Source: Cylindrospermum sp. NIES-4074 (GTDB lineage: Bacteria > Cyanobacteriota > Cyanobacteriia > Cyanobacteriales > Nostocaceae). Taken from it: DNA of 64,000 bases. Shown piece by piece: positions 1-8,469 of the stretch; within the stretch, counting starts at the first letter, position 1, and each line of letters opens with the position of its first letter. Below the pieces are notes generated by a model. That model saw only the letters and a list, made by a program, of their open reading frames with translations, did no database searches and was not told the DNA's origin. The stretch spans positions 4,737,677 to 4,801,676 of the forward strand of contig AP018269.1 of assembly GCA_003994795.1 (NCBI GenBank). Reading direction: 5' to 3'. The position numbers and the translations under genes are program-made.

Positions 1-2
1 AA

Positions 3-272
3 CTAAAACTGAGAAAGTAGTTTGTCATAATCTGCGTGAGTACCAATCCAGAACCAAACAATACCGCTTTCGTTTCGTACAGCTACAGCACGGTAACTTT
101 TGCTAATACGGGCAGAGTAGATAGGTAAGGTTGGATGTACTTGTTTGAAACGGAGACTAGGATGCTGGGGATCTTGTTTAAACTGTCGATAAGCTACTCG
201 TGCTTGTTGCTGCACTTGCTGGGGAAGATTAGCGAACAAGTTACGAAACTGAACGGTTGTTTTAGATTTCAC
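3..272 (-). CDS. ParE/RelE-like toxin of a type II toxin-antitoxin pair
   Basis: An 89-aa basic protein with the layout of the RelE/ParE toxin fold: an N-terminal helical hairpin (residues ~8-35), then strands ending in the hallmark tail with YRAV, IVWFWIG and HADYDKLL. Family members either cleave mRNA on the ribosome or poison gyrase; which applies here cannot be told. Its start overlaps the end of the upstream antitoxin gene by 4 nt (ATGA), so the two are translationally coupled. The gene is complete; its stop lies at the window edge. Confidence 0.82.
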   Translation of the reverse strand: MKSKTTVQFRNLFANLPQQVQQQARVAYRQFKQDPQHPSLRFKQVHPTLPIYSARISKSYRAVAVRNESGIVWFWIGTHADYDKLLSQF

Positions 273-487
273 AGATTTTCTGGATCTAATTCTTGCGTTT
301 TACCTGCTTTATCTTCAGCTAATGCTGCTGCTGCAAGTTGAGCAAGTACATCATGTGAATTGGCAAATGTTCTATCCCAAAGGGTTTCGTTTTCCAATTC
401 TTCTAAGATGAATGTAGCAATTCTATCTTGCTCTGTCTCAGGAAGTTGCTTTATTTGTGCGATCGCTTGTTCAAGTAACTGAGTCAT
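269..487 (-). CDS. Antitoxin partner of the ParE/RelE-like toxin
   Basis: A 72-aa acidic protein. The N-terminal part has LLEQAIAQIKQLPETEQDRIA, a helical segment typical of cyanobacterial antitoxins that pair with ParE/RelE or PIN toxins; the C-terminal half (AEDKAGKTQELDPENL end) is the acidic toxin-binding tail. It precedes the toxin gene and overlaps it by 4 nt. By family logic the protein neutralises the toxin and represses its own promoter; no operator was identified. Confidence 0.78.
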   Translation of the reverse strand: MTQLLEQAIAQIKQLPETEQDRIATFILEELENETLWDRTFANSHDVLAQLAAAALAEDKAGKTQELDPENL

Positions 488-544
488 GGCTGTGATGCTG
501 CTGTGGATAAGACTTTTTAACTATTGTAGTGATATCTTACAAAT

Positions 545-877
545 CTAATACAGTGTCAAAACTCCCAAATCTGGATTTTGTTCAAAAGCTTGAATGTCTT
601 CTAAATGCGATCGCAAGATTTCTTCAATTTGGCTAGTTGAACAATTACCACGACGAATCCAAATTACTTTAGGTGGAAAACCTTGCAAAATGCTTAACTC
701 ATTAAAATCAGCATCTTTTGTTACCAGCATAAATTTACCTAACAGTGCATATTCCCTCACACTGCAATCATCTGCTTGATCCAAACCAATTAAAAAAAGA
801 TGCTGCGAGTCTGGGTAAATATCAGCAAGTCGATTAACTAACCGAGGTGATAGGTTATGGTCAAATAGTAACTTCAT
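545..877 (-). CDS. DUF5615 PIN-like protein (putative toxin component)
   Basis: A 110-aa protein starting MKLLFDHNLSP, with a second acidic cluster at VTKDADF. These acidic motifs are characteristic of DUF5615, a PIN-like predicted nuclease family usually encoded directly after a DUF433 gene, as here. The start codon overlaps the DUF433 stop by 4 nt. By analogy with PIN/VapC proteins it may be an RNase toxin, but DUF5615 activity is poorly established, so this is inference. Confidence 0.8.
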   Translation of the reverse strand: MKLLFDHNLSPRLVNRLADIYPDSQHLFLIGLDQADDCSVREYALLGKFMLVTKDADFNELSILQGFPPKVIWIRRGNCSTSQIEEILRSHLEDIQAFEQNPDLGVLTLY

Positions 878-1098
878 GCTTGCATTGTTAGCATTTGCCG
901 TTCTTTATCAGCTGCATAACTGAGACAAGCTAAAATATCTTCTTGCGTCAAATAAGGAAAGTCATCAAGAACTTCCTCATAAGTCATCCCAGAAGCAAGA
1001 TATGATAAAACATCATATACAGTAATCCGCATTCCTCGAATACAAGGCTTACCGCCTCTTTTTCCTGGTTCAATTGTAATAATATTTTGGTACTGCAT
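874..1098 (-). CDS. DUF433 protein (putative antitoxin of the DUF5615 pair)
   Basis: A 74-aa protein with the DUF433 hallmarks: GGKPCIRGMRITVYDVL, then a short HTH-like region ending DFPYLTQEDILACLSYAADKE. The open frame extends upstream to 1350, but those codons read as non-coding and run through the palindromic 1200-1330 region. The ATG at 1098, which gives the standard family length and N terminus, is therefore chosen. The stop overlaps the DUF5615 start. DUF433 proteins are thought to be DNA-binding antitoxins. Confidence 0.82.
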   Translation of the reverse strand: MQYQNIITIEPGKRGGKPCIRGMRITVYDVLSYLASGMTYEEVLDDFPYLTQEDILACLSYAADKERQMLTMQA

Positions 1099-1449
1099 TC
1101 TGTTTACAGCTAGACTGGCTATGTTTTCTATTTTGATGCTAGCAAGTTTAGGCGATACTAACTGGCTTCCCTTATTAATCCTTCCTCTACACCATCTAAA
1201 TCTATTGTATGTACAATTGTACATACAGAAAAAGTGCGATCGCGCAATTCTATTTGATTCAGAACTTAAACTGTGTAGGTTGGGGAGCCATTCACGTGCG
1301 GGGGTTCCCCCCGTTGAGTGAAGTGGCATTTGAGGAACGAAACCCAACATTTGCGATATTTTGTTGGGTTCCTACAATTTTCTTAACTGAACCGTATTGT
1401 GCTGTATGCACTACCAAAAGCGGGGAATAGTAGCAATACTGATTCTATT
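1099..1449. other. Intergenic spacer with repeats
   Basis: About 350 bp between the DUF433 gene and the NACHT stop. It holds a HIP1-like site near 1239 and a GGGGTTCCCCCC palindrome near 1301, both typical of Nostoc dispersed repeats. No gene is supported; the promoter of the DUF433/DUF5615 pair should lie in its left part. Confidence 0.5.
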
Positions 1450-3471
1450 TCACAGGTTTGGCTTTAACATCCGCTCCTCGATTTCTTGCCACCAACCTGG
1501 GGAAGTGTCGCCAACCGCTGCTTTTTTACAATTGATGATGAGCCTATTTGCATAGATATATTTATCGTCTAGTGTTACCAGTTCTTCCTCAGATAAATCA
1601 ATCATTTCTGGTGTAAGGTTGAAAGCACCTAGCAAACTTGTTCGGAGTTCTTCAGCAAATTTAGTAAGTTTTTCCTTTGGTTGTTCATCATTGGGAATTT
1701 CAGATTTCAATTTCTCTAGGTTTACAGCTAGTTTAGTAAATCCTTCATAATTAAAGATTTGTAATTTTTCAAGTTTACGCGTGGCCTCAATAGCTTCGTT
1801 GATGGTGTTGGAGTTGGCGTAGGCGTCGGCGATGGCGATGGCGTTGGAGTGGTCGTAGGAGTGGTCGTAGGAGTGGTCGTAGACGTCGGCGATGGCGTTG
1901 GCGTTGACGTTGGCGATGGCGCTCGCCATCATGATGTCGTCGGCGTAGGCGTCGTCGTCGGCGATGGCGATGGCGATCGCAATTGCAATTGCAATTGCAC
2001 GTTTACCTACAGGCTCAATATTTCCTGCTGTTCCCGATGTTATCTCATCTGCCCAGCTTAATAAAGTTTGCAATTTAGGCGTATCAATAATGTACTTTTG
2101 GGCTTCTTCTTGCATCAAAGACAACAAATTACCTGAATTATCACCCATCAATTCAGCCGCCAATAAAAACACTTCTTGCCAGCGAGTATCTGTCAGGTGT
2201 TCTTTAACTAATTGCTCAACTTGCTTATTTTCAACAATGTACTGAGCAGTAAAATATTCCTGAAACGTCAGATGAGAAAAAGAGTAAATATCCTGCGCCC
2301 TTTCAATCAATAATCCATGTTGCGCTTCTATAGCCTTTAGAACTTTTTTACTATCCTTAATTGAAATATCCTCCAGATAACCAGCAATATATTTTTGAAT
2401 TTCACTTTCGTCAAATAAAGCATATTGCTCTTGCTTAAACTTACAATTAGCCACATAACTCAGAAGTTTCTGCTTGTCTTCTGGCGACAACTTGCGGTAA
2501 CGTTCACTACCTAAATCCCGCTGGATATTTCTGTTTTCATCCCAATGTTCCAAAAGCAGCCTGATTCCCCTTTGATATAATTCAGAACGCTTAGAGGGTA
2601 AATCTTCAGATTCACCGAAAATCCAGCAAGTCAAACTCAGCAGGATGGGAGTTACGGCTAAATCAGCAATTTGCTTGTTTTCCGATAACTTTATTTTCTC
2701 TAAGAATTTCGCTGTAAGTTCCTGACCATGCTGAGGTGTTTTAGCTAATGCGGTAAACCACTTCTCAGCAAATTTTTCAACTTGTGGTGTGTTGAAATCA
2801 GCAACTTCGACGTAATTAAAAATTTCTAAATTGTATTCTGTTGTTTGCGTTCGGCAAGTGACGATAAAATTATTTCTGTAATACTGCGATTCACGGGAAA
2901 ATTCATCAATCTTTTTTTGAACATTTCGCCGTGACTCACTAGGAACTTCATCCAAACCATCCAGCAAAATCAAGACTTTACCTTGCTTGAGAATTTGCTT
3001 TGTCTGTTCCTGATCTGGCAAGCCAAACTCTTGATGAATGATGTTCAGTAGGTTGAACTGACTAGCATTTTTGATGGATCTAAGTTCAATTAAAATTGGC
3101 ATGTAATCAGATTGAAACTCACCATGACAACAGGCAACAGCTAAGTGTCGTAAAAATGTGGTTTTGCCTGAACCGGGTTTACCCAAAATCATTAATCTGT
3201 TGTAGTTTTTTGCTACTTCAAATCCATCATTTCTATCTCCACGCTGCCCCAATCCAAAACGGTCAAAGTCATTTCGGAAATTCGAGTTTCTAACTAGACT
3301 ATCAATTGTTGAAAAAGTCTCACTAGAAATCCTTTTCAACACATAAACATCTACATAAAGCTGGTCTACATCAATTTGCTGACGATTCAACAATTGAATT
3401 TTTCTGTATAGGTTTTGAATCTTGTCGCAACATTGCAACCGCACTTGCTGCACCAAAACATCAATCGGCAC
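1450..3471 (-). CDS. NACHT STAND ATPase, GTG start, possible -1 frameshift product of the upstream esterase gene
   Basis: A 673-aa NACHT-family NTPase. Residues 1-60 form the helical segment common before cyanobacterial NACHT domains. Walker A is GKPGSGKT (97-104), Walker B is LILLDGLDEV (~167-176), and a sensor-like VTCRTQ follows. Residues ~270-470 contain winged-helix and helical STAND elements, including SFSHLTFQEYFTAQYI. Residues ~490-558 are a low-complexity AI/DA/DHSY dipeptide tract, then a charged helical tail. STAND NACHT proteins are oligomerising signal sensors; bacterial ones include anti-phage proteins. The listed start is GTG, with a G-run 9 nt upstream as a poor ribosome site. 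The frame is open 17 codons further upstream into the esterase end, so the true N terminus may come by frameshifting. Confidence 0.88.
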   Translation of the reverse strand: MPIDVLVQQVRLQCCDKIQNLYRKIQLLNRQQIDVDQLYVDVYVLKRISSETFSTIDSLVRNSNFRNDFDRFGLGQRGDRNDGFEVAKNYNRLMILGKPGSGKTTFLRHLAVACCHGEFQSDYMPILIELRSIKNASQFNLLNIIHQEFGLPDQEQTKQILKQGKVLILLDGLDEVPSESRRNVQKKIDEFSRESQYYRNNFIVTCRTQTTEYNLEIFNYVEVADFNTPQVEKFAEKWFTALAKTPQHGQELTAKFLEKIKLSENKQIADLAVTPILLSLTCWIFGESEDLPSKRSELYQRGIRLLLEHWDENRNIQRDLGSERYRKLSPEDKQKLLSYVANCKFKQEQYALFDESEIQKYIAGYLEDISIKDSKKVLKAIEAQHGLLIERAQDIYSFSHLTFQEYFTAQYIVENKQVEQLVKEHLTDTRWQEVFLLAAELMGDNSGNLLSLMQEEAQKYIIDTPKLQTLLSWADEITSGTAGNIEPVGKRAIAIAIAIAIAIADDDAYADDIMMASAIANVNANAIADVYDHSYDHSYDHSNAIAIADAYANSNTINEAIEATRKLEKLQIFNYEGFTKLAVNLEKLKSEIPNDEQPKEKLTKFAEELRTSLLGAFNLTPEMIDLSEEELVTLDDKYIYANRLIINCKKAAVGDTSPGWWQEIEERMLKPNL
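1797..2000 (-). repeat. Degenerate hexanucleotide tract inside the NACHT gene
   Basis: On the plus strand the DNA is a run of GGCGATGGCGTT-like hexamers, GGAGTGGTCGTA 12-mers (three near-perfect copies at ~1850-1890) and GCAATT repeats ending near 1998. Repeat units are multiples of 3, so expansion or contraction keeps the frame. It encodes alternating Ala-Ile, Ala-Asp and Tyr-Asp-His-Ser dipeptide/tetrapeptide repeats (residues ~490-558). Confidence 0.85.
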
Positions 3472-3478
3472 ATTGTCA

Positions 3479-3528
3479 AGCCCCCCCGAATCTGTACCAG
3501 TGCGATTCGAGGGGGCTGCTAAGGGTTT
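3479..3528 (-). promoter_or_regulatory. Candidate -1 ribosomal frameshift site: heptamer plus stem-loop at the esterase stop
   Basis: Read on the minus strand, the last two sense codons of the esterase plus the preceding base form A AAC CCT (3528-3522), which fits the X XXY YYZ slippery formula and is followed at once by TAG (3521-3519). After a 4-nt spacer comes a 14-bp stem (arms 3517-3504 and 3492-3479, one T.G wobble, 11-nt loop) that includes seven consecutive C/G-rich pairs. A -1 slip enters a frame with no stop, adds 17 linker codons and runs into the NACHT gene. No T-tract follows the hairpin, so it is not a standard terminator. Function is inferred. Confidence 0.55.
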
Positions 3529-4373
3529 TGATTAGAAGCAGAAATTAAACATTCTCTAACAAATGTTCTCACACCTTTATAAACAGTGTTATAAATGCCA
3601 TCTCCTTTTTTAGGTTTAGCAATGTTAATATGGTTAGCAGTAACTGCTTCATTTTCTATACCTGGAATACTGAGTTTAGCGCTATCGCGTTCAACAACTT
3701 TAGCTATTCTAATAATGCGAAACTTCTTGATTGATTCAACTTCATAAAAAACCTTAACTTTTATACCTAACTCTTTAATTTTTTGTGCAAATATATCATT
3801 TAGTTGGCTGAGATTAGCATCAGAATTATTAGCTCTAAGTTGTTGGACTATAGCTGATGATTGAAAAATGCTTAAAATATTAAATATATTTGCAAGGTGC
3901 GAACCTTGATGAGGACTAGCTATAAATACTATTCCCTTTATTTGGTTAGTAATTGCTTGCTTATTTGGTGTTGGATTGACTGTATAAGCAATATTTAGCA
4001 TTTGCTTAATGACCAACCCACCTAAGCTATGAGTTATGAAGATTAACGGATGTTTACCAATACCATTATCTTCTACTTCATTTAATAAGCTATTTAGTAA
4101 ACTACCAGCTTGTTCATATATTGACATCCCGTAACCTGTGAGGTTAGCTTGATAACCAAAAGACCAGATACCAACATCTTTAAATTCGTTCTCGTCCGCC
4201 AGCCAAAAAGGCCAACATTCCTCATCACACTTGTCCTCTGGATGCCAAGTAGTGATAGCATGACCTGTTAAACCATGTACAAAAATTACGTCGGCTTTGC
4301 GATTAGATTTATCGCAATTTCTAATTTGGTGTAACCCAGTTTGGTCAAATTTTGTCTTATCCAACTGATTCAT
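3519..4373 (-). CDS. SesB-like alpha/beta-hydrolase (serine esterase/lipase)
   Basis: A 284-aa alpha/beta hydrolase. Visible motifs: FVHGLTGHAITTW (~31-43, oxyanion region), nucleophile elbow THSLGGLVIKQ with Ser116, VFIASPHQGS, then VVERDSAKLSIPG and a late NHINIAKP with the likely catalytic His248. This order matches the SesB/DUF676-type esterases that sit at the N terminus of many fungal NLR-like proteins and some bacterial STAND proteins, where they serve as effectors. The ATG at 4373 has GAGGAG upstream; an in-frame TTG at 4403 is less likely. The NACHT gene follows 47 nt downstream and may be reached by frameshifting. Confidence 0.85.
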   Translation of the reverse strand: MNQLDKTKFDQTGLHQIRNCDKSNRKADVIFVHGLTGHAITTWHPEDKCDEECWPFWLADENEFKDVGIWSFGYQANLTGYGMSIYEQAGSLLNSLLNEVEDNGIGKHPLIFITHSLGGLVIKQMLNIAYTVNPTPNKQAITNQIKGIVFIASPHQGSHLANIFNILSIFQSSAIVQQLRANNSDANLSQLNDIFAQKIKELGIKVKVFYEVESIKKFRIIRIAKVVERDSAKLSIPGIENEAVTANHINIAKPKKGDGIYNTVYKGVRTFVRECLISASNQNP

Positions 4374-4747
4374 ATATATAAATTCTCCTCTATCACGCCA
4401 CAATCAACGGTAATATTTACGTATATATAGCTAGATTGTAGTATGGTATTAACCTGAGACGGTAACACAAAGGCTGAAAATTTAGAATTTATTTATACTC
4501 TCGAAAAATAAAAAATAACTATAGCCGTTCTCCCTTGGATGGAATACGTGCTAGGGACACAGCATTGCTCATCAGTATCAACTTAAGGTAAAACTTATGT
4601 CCCGCAAGGAACTGAAGTTCCTGGCTAATAACAAAAGTCATCTTTAGATGACTAAATATCCCAGCAAATTTTTAGTCTACTTCAGTAGACTTTAGCTATT
4701 AGCCCTGAAATTCATTTCTGGGCGGGTGGGGAAGCGGTAACCCATGA
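4374..4747. other. Spacer with nested palindromes
   Basis: This 374-bp gap should contain the promoter of the esterase-NACHT pair near 4400-4500. Its right half is a cluster of perfect small palindromes: AGGAACTGAAGTTCCT (4607-4622), AGTCATC-TTTA-GATGACT (4636-4653) and AGTCTAC-TTCA-GTAGACT (4674-4691), enclosed by GGCTAATA/TATTAGCC. This multi-hairpin layout resembles dispersed palindromic repeats of Nostoc genomes. No coding potential was seen. Confidence 0.6.
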
Positions 4748-5203
4748 CTAATAAGCAGACCTAGATAACAAATAAATAGCTACACCTAAAACCGAACCTG
4801 CTATTACTTGAACTGGTGTATGTCCGAGTAATTCTTTCAGACGGTCTTGGCTAAATTCATGCTTTTCATCAAATAATTCATCAATCATTTGATTGAGAAT
4901 GCGTGCTTGTTTCCCCGCAGCCTGACGCACTCCAGCGGCATCATACATGACAATGATGGCAAAAACTGTGGCTAGGGCAAACTCAGGAGATGCCCAACCG
5001 ATAGTTTCCCCAACACCAGCAGCAAGGGCTGTCACCAGGGCTGAGTGGGCACTTGGCATCCCCCCAGTTGTGACTAAAACACGTACATTCAGTTTGCGAT
5101 TTTTGATTAACTCGATGACGAGCTTTAATCCTTGAGCAATGAAACAAGCTATCAGAGCAACCAACAGCACCCGGTTGTGTAAGAAGTCGCCAATGTCCTG
5201 CAT
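4748..5203 (-). CDS. Divergent PAP2 family (DUF212) membrane protein
   Basis: A 151-aa protein with several hydrophobic segments and the DUF212 pattern: FIAQGLK near the N terminus, TTGGMPSAHSALVTALA (the PSAHS phosphatase-type motif), MYDAAGVRQAAGKQA and a final HTPVQVIAGSVLG. It is related to acid phosphatase/PAP2 enzymes but its substrate is unknown. It lies 90 bp downstream of crtE in the same direction. Linkage with crtE suggests a role in prenyl-diphosphate or lipid metabolism, which is inference. Confidence 0.9.
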   Translation of the reverse strand: MQDIGDFLHNRVLLVALIACFIAQGLKLVIELIKNRKLNVRVLVTTGGMPSAHSALVTALAAGVGETIGWASPEFALATVFAIIVMYDAAGVRQAAGKQARILNQMIDELFDEKHEFSQDRLKELLGHTPVQVIAGSVLGVAIYLLSRSAY

Positions 5204-5293
5204 GGTATTTTGGTTAGGTTAATAAATATTAGCCGTGGTGTTTTGTGAGGAAACATTTTCGATGCAACCCAAAGTCCAAAATCCTACATTGGC

Positions 5294-6223
5294 TTAGTTA
5301 TTGCGATTAATGATAAAGTGAGCGATCGCCACTAGAGGTAATGCTTTATCCCCAAATGGTGCTAATTCCCCACAAGCTGCCTCAATTAGCTGTGTAGCTT
5401 TAGAGCGCGATTCTTCAATTCCCCAAAGGCTAGGATAGGTGACTTTCTGCGCTTTGAGGTCTTTACCAGCAGTTTTACCTAATTGCTCTTGGGTAGCAGT
5501 GATATCCAGAATATCATCTATAATCTGGAACGCTAGCCCAATATTTTGAGAATAACGAGTCAGTCGTTGTATATCTTCAGATGATGCCTGGGCTAAAATT
5601 CCGCCACAGACAACGCTAGCTTCTAACAAAGCGGCTGTTTTGTGATTATGAATGAAATTTAGTGTTTCTAGGGAAGTATCTAACTTACCTTCTGAATCTA
5701 AATCCACCACTTGACCACCGACTAAACCAGCAGCCCCTAATGCTTTGCCCAAACGACCAAGTACCTGTACAACTTGCTCTCTAGGTACGTTTTGAGGCGT
5801 TCGGGTGGCGACAAACTCAAAAGCTAAAGCCAGCAAGCCATCCCCGGCTAAAATCGCGATATCTTCGCCATAGACTTTGTGATTCGTCAGCTTACCACGA
5901 CGGTAATCATCATTATCCATTGCGGGGAGGTCGTCATGAATCAACGACATGGTGTGCAACATCTCCAAGGCACAGGCTGTAGCTATTGCCATTTCGACTG
6001 TACCCCCGATCATTTCACAGGTAGCAAGGCAGAGGATGGGGCGGATACGCTTGCCTCCTGCTAATAGTGAGTAGCGCATTGCTTCATAAATCTTTTCTGG
6101 ATAAACGACGGGAATCGCTGAATCCAAAGCCGCATCACAAAGTTTTTGTCTCTCTTTTAGATAGGCAGGGAGGTTAAATTTGGCTCCCTCTGGTGTTTTT
6201 TGCAGGTTGTCCGTTGCTACCAT
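5294..6223 (-). CDS. crtE: Geranylgeranyl diphosphate synthase
   Basis: A 309-aa trans-prenyltransferase condensing isopentenyl diphosphate units to GGPP, the precursor of carotenoids, phytyl chains and quinones. Conserved features: GGKRIRP (56-62), first Asp-rich motif [11 protein letters not shown] (96-106) followed by RRG, AGDGLL, GQVVDL, and second Asp-rich motif FQIIDDILD. Length is normal. It sits between folD (upstream, same strand, 110-bp gap) and a PAP2-like gene and may be co-transcribed with them. Confidence 0.95.
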   Translation of the reverse strand: MVATDNLQKTPEGAKFNLPAYLKERQKLCDAALDSAIPVVYPEKIYEAMRYSLLAGGKRIRPILCLATCEMIGGTVEMAIATACALEMLHTMSLIHDDLPAMDNDDYRRGKLTNHKVYGEDIAILAGDGLLALAFEFVATRTPQNVPREQVVQVLGRLGKALGAAGLVGGQVVDLDSEGKLDTSLETLNFIHNHKTAALLEASVVCGGILAQASSEDIQRLTRYSQNIGLAFQIIDDILDITATQEQLGKTAGKDLKAQKVTYPSLWGIEESRSKATQLIEAACGELAPFGDKALPLVAIAHFIINRNN

Positions 6224-6333
6224 GCTTATCGTTCCTGAAATTTTTGGTGGTTTTGCATATGAATCACAATTTTACGGTGCTATGGAGCTAAAACACTCAC
6301 TTGAGAGTCAGGAATGAGGCACAAAGTTAGGTT

Positions 6334-7212
6334 TCACTCACTTGTTGCCCGCAAATAACTATAAACAGTATTTTGCAATAACATGGCGACAGTCATGGGG
6401 CCAACACCACCGGGAACTGGGGTGATAAATTCTGCCACTCCAGCAGTTGCTTCAAAGTGGACATCGCCGACCAAACGACTTTTGCCACTGGCATCGGTGA
6501 TCCGATTCATTCCCACATCTACCACAACAGCGCCCGGTTTCACCATGTCAGCAGTGATTAATCCAGGAAAACCTACTGCTGCAATTAGAATATCAGCATT
6601 TTGGGTGATAGCTTTTAAGTTGTGCGATCGCGAATGAGCAATGGTAACTGTCGCATCAGCCTCTAATAGCATCAACGCCATTGGCTTACCCACCAAAATA
6701 CTCCGTCCCACAACTACAGCCTGTTTTCCCCCCAAGGAAATTTTATATTCTGCCAACAGCCGCATCACACCCGCAGGAGTGCAACTGCGTAAACCTGTCT
6801 CTCCCCGCACTAATCGCCCCAAATTCACCGCGTGTAATCCATCGGCGTCTTTATTGGGATTAATTTGTTGTAAAAGGGCGACAGCATCGAGATTGTTAGG
6901 TAATGGCAACTGTACCAAAATGCCATCTACCCGTGGATCATCGTTGAGTGTGGCGATCGCTTGGGATAATTCCTCAAAACTCGTTGCGGTGGGAAAATGC
7001 TTGCCAAAGGAAGCAATTCCGACTCTAGCACAAGCTTTTTCTTTGTTGCGGACATAAGCGGCAGAGGCGGGGTTATCACCAACCATCAGCACTGCTAAAC
7101 CTGGGGGTCGTCCAACTTTAGGTTGTAATTCTGTGATGGTGTCCGCAAGTTCAAGATAAATTTTTTCGGCTAATGCTTTACCATCAAGCAGTTTGGCAGT
7201 TTTTGTATCCAT
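6334..7212 (-). CDS. folD: Bifunctional methylenetetrahydrofolate dehydrogenase/cyclohydrolase
   Basis: A 292-aa FolD that interconverts 5,10-methylene-THF and 10-formyl-THF using NADP. Motifs: [23 protein letters not shown] (substrate site with YxxxK), [41 protein letters not shown] (NADP binding) and [14 protein letters not shown]. The frame is open to 7302, but family proteins begin at [11 protein letters not shown]. The ATG at 7212 has GGA 8 nt upstream, so that start is used. Confidence 0.95.
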   Translation of the reverse strand: MDTKTAKLLDGKALAEKIYLELADTITELQPKVGRPPGLAVLMVGDNPASAAYVRNKEKACARVGIASFGKHFPTATSFEELSQAIATLNDDPRVDGILVQLPLPNNLDAVALLQQINPNKDADGLHAVNLGRLVRGETGLRSCTPAGVMRLLAEYKISLGGKQAVVVGRSILVGKPMALMLLEADATVTIAHSRSHNLKAITQNADILIAAVGFPGLITADMVKPGAVVVDVGMNRITDASGKSRLVGDVHFEATAGVAEFITPVPGGVGPMTVAMLLQNTVYSYLRATSE

Positions 7213-7485
7213 GAGATTTCCAGAAAATTCGCCTTTAGTCCCAAGTCTAGATTGACCCTTGACTATTATGGCTTTGCGCTTGAATGCCGTAGCGTTTCTC
7301 AAATAGCAAGACCATATTGTTTATCTTCGCAGATCAGCTGCATCAACTGAAGAATAAAGGATAAAGTCGAATGGGACTAAGTTTAGATAATGGAAACGTG
7401 GCGATATTCATTTCCTGTGTGTTCTGTGATCAAACTGGCGACAAGGCAAGTACTGATGCAAAAATTTGCTCAATCTGTAGATTTT

Positions 7486-7857
7486 ATGCGGCAAACGAAA
7501 AATTTCTCCCTAGTATTGACCTTTTTTCTGGTCGGGGGACTTTGTAGTTGTGGTAAATCTGGCTTAAATGCAAACAATTTCAGACTTGGCGCTAATGTTA
7601 CTCCAATTCGAGAAATTAAAAAACCAGCACAAGACAATCAAGCTCAAGTTTACATCCAAGGTAAGGTAGCAAAACACGCTCCCCTGATGAAGCAGCGGGT
7701 GTATCAAATTGATGACTCAACGGGTAAAATCTGGGTTGTCACCAATCAAACTAACCTTAAAGAAGGACAAGAGGTAGTATTTAGGGCTAAAGTGCGTTAT
7801 AAAAGTATCCCCTTAGCTGGTAAAGAATTTGGGGAAGTTTATTTAGAAGAAGAGTAA
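7486..7857 (+). CDS. Putative OB-fold lipoprotein
   Basis: About 123 aa from the chosen ATG. It starts MRQTKNFSLVLTFFLVGG, a signal sequence ending in a lipobox-like L-C-S-C, so the mature protein is probably a membrane-anchored lipoprotein. The C-terminal ~80 residues (QVYIQGKVAKHAPLM to GEVYLEEE) have the spacing of a small OB-fold nucleic-acid/anticodon-binding-like domain. Upstream ATGs at 7390 and 7456 exist, but they put non-signal residues before the signal. The NUDIX gene starts 4 nt after its stop, implying an operon. Function unknown. Confidence 0.75.
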   Translation: MRQTKNFSLVLTFFLVGGLCSCGKSGLNANNFRLGANVTPIREIKKPAQDNQAQVYIQGKVAKHAPLMKQRVYQIDDSTGKIWVVTNQTNLKEGQEVVFRAKVRYKSIPLAGKEFGEVYLEEE

Positions 7858-7861
7858 TTTT

Positions 7862-8296
7862 ATGAACAATCAGCAGGTGCGTCGTGTAGCGATCGCTATT
7901 CTCTACCAAGAAGACAAATTTCTCATGCAACTGCGAGATAATATCCCCACTATTAAATATCCTGGGCAATGGGGGCTGTTTGGTGGACACATTGAACCGG
8001 GAGAAACTCCAGAAGTAGCCGTGAAGCGGGAACTCATCGAAGAACTCAGCTACGAGTTATCGTCTTTTGCGGAATTTAAAGTTTATGCTGATGAAACAGT
8101 TGTCCGTCATGTCTTTCAAGCACCCCTGTTGGTGGAATTAAGTCAACTGGTGCTGGGTGAAGGCTGGGATATGGGGTTTTTGACACCAGAAGATATTCGT
8201 CGGGGTAGCTGTTATTCTGCTGTTGCTGGGGAAGTGCGACCGTTGGGGGCTACGCATCAGCAAATTATGCTGGATTTTATCGAGACGAAGCAATAG
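7862..8296 (+). CDS. NUDIX hydrolase
   Basis: A 144-aa NUDIX protein. The Nudix box GHIEPGETPEVAVKRELIEEL matches GX5EX7REUXEEXGU apart from the last glycine position, and the preceding LMQLRDNIPTIKYPGQWGLFGG is the usual nucleotide-binding strand. It hydrolyses a nucleoside diphosphate linked to some moiety; the substrate cannot be predicted. It is coupled to the OB-fold lipoprotein gene, 4 nt upstream. Confidence 0.9.
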   Translation: MNNQQVRRVAIAILYQEDKFLMQLRDNIPTIKYPGQWGLFGGHIEPGETPEVAVKRELIEELSYELSSFAEFKVYADETVVRHVFQAPLLVELSQLVLGEGWDMGFLTPEDIRRGSCYSAVAGEVRPLGATHQQIMLDFIETKQ

Positions 8297-8469
8297 ATGG
8301 TGCAGACTGATTGAATTTGGCGATGCCTCCGGTGGGGCGAGTGCCTATCGCGCAAGCCAACCTACAATTATGATTATCACTCACATTTTATTTGTGGGGA
8401 TGATTTGGCATTCCATATTTACCTATGGTTCGTCAAAATAAACGTAGAACTCTTGTGGAGTCACCACTT

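Noticed and set aside
1849-2245. Plus-strand Val/Gly-rich and Ala/Ile-rich frames
   Set aside because: Shadows of the NACHT hexamer tract on the opposite strand.
3479-3517. Hairpin as a Rho-independent terminator of the esterase gene
   Set aside because: No T-tract follows it (next bases TGACAATG) and the NACHT gene begins at once, so a regulatory or frameshift role fits better.
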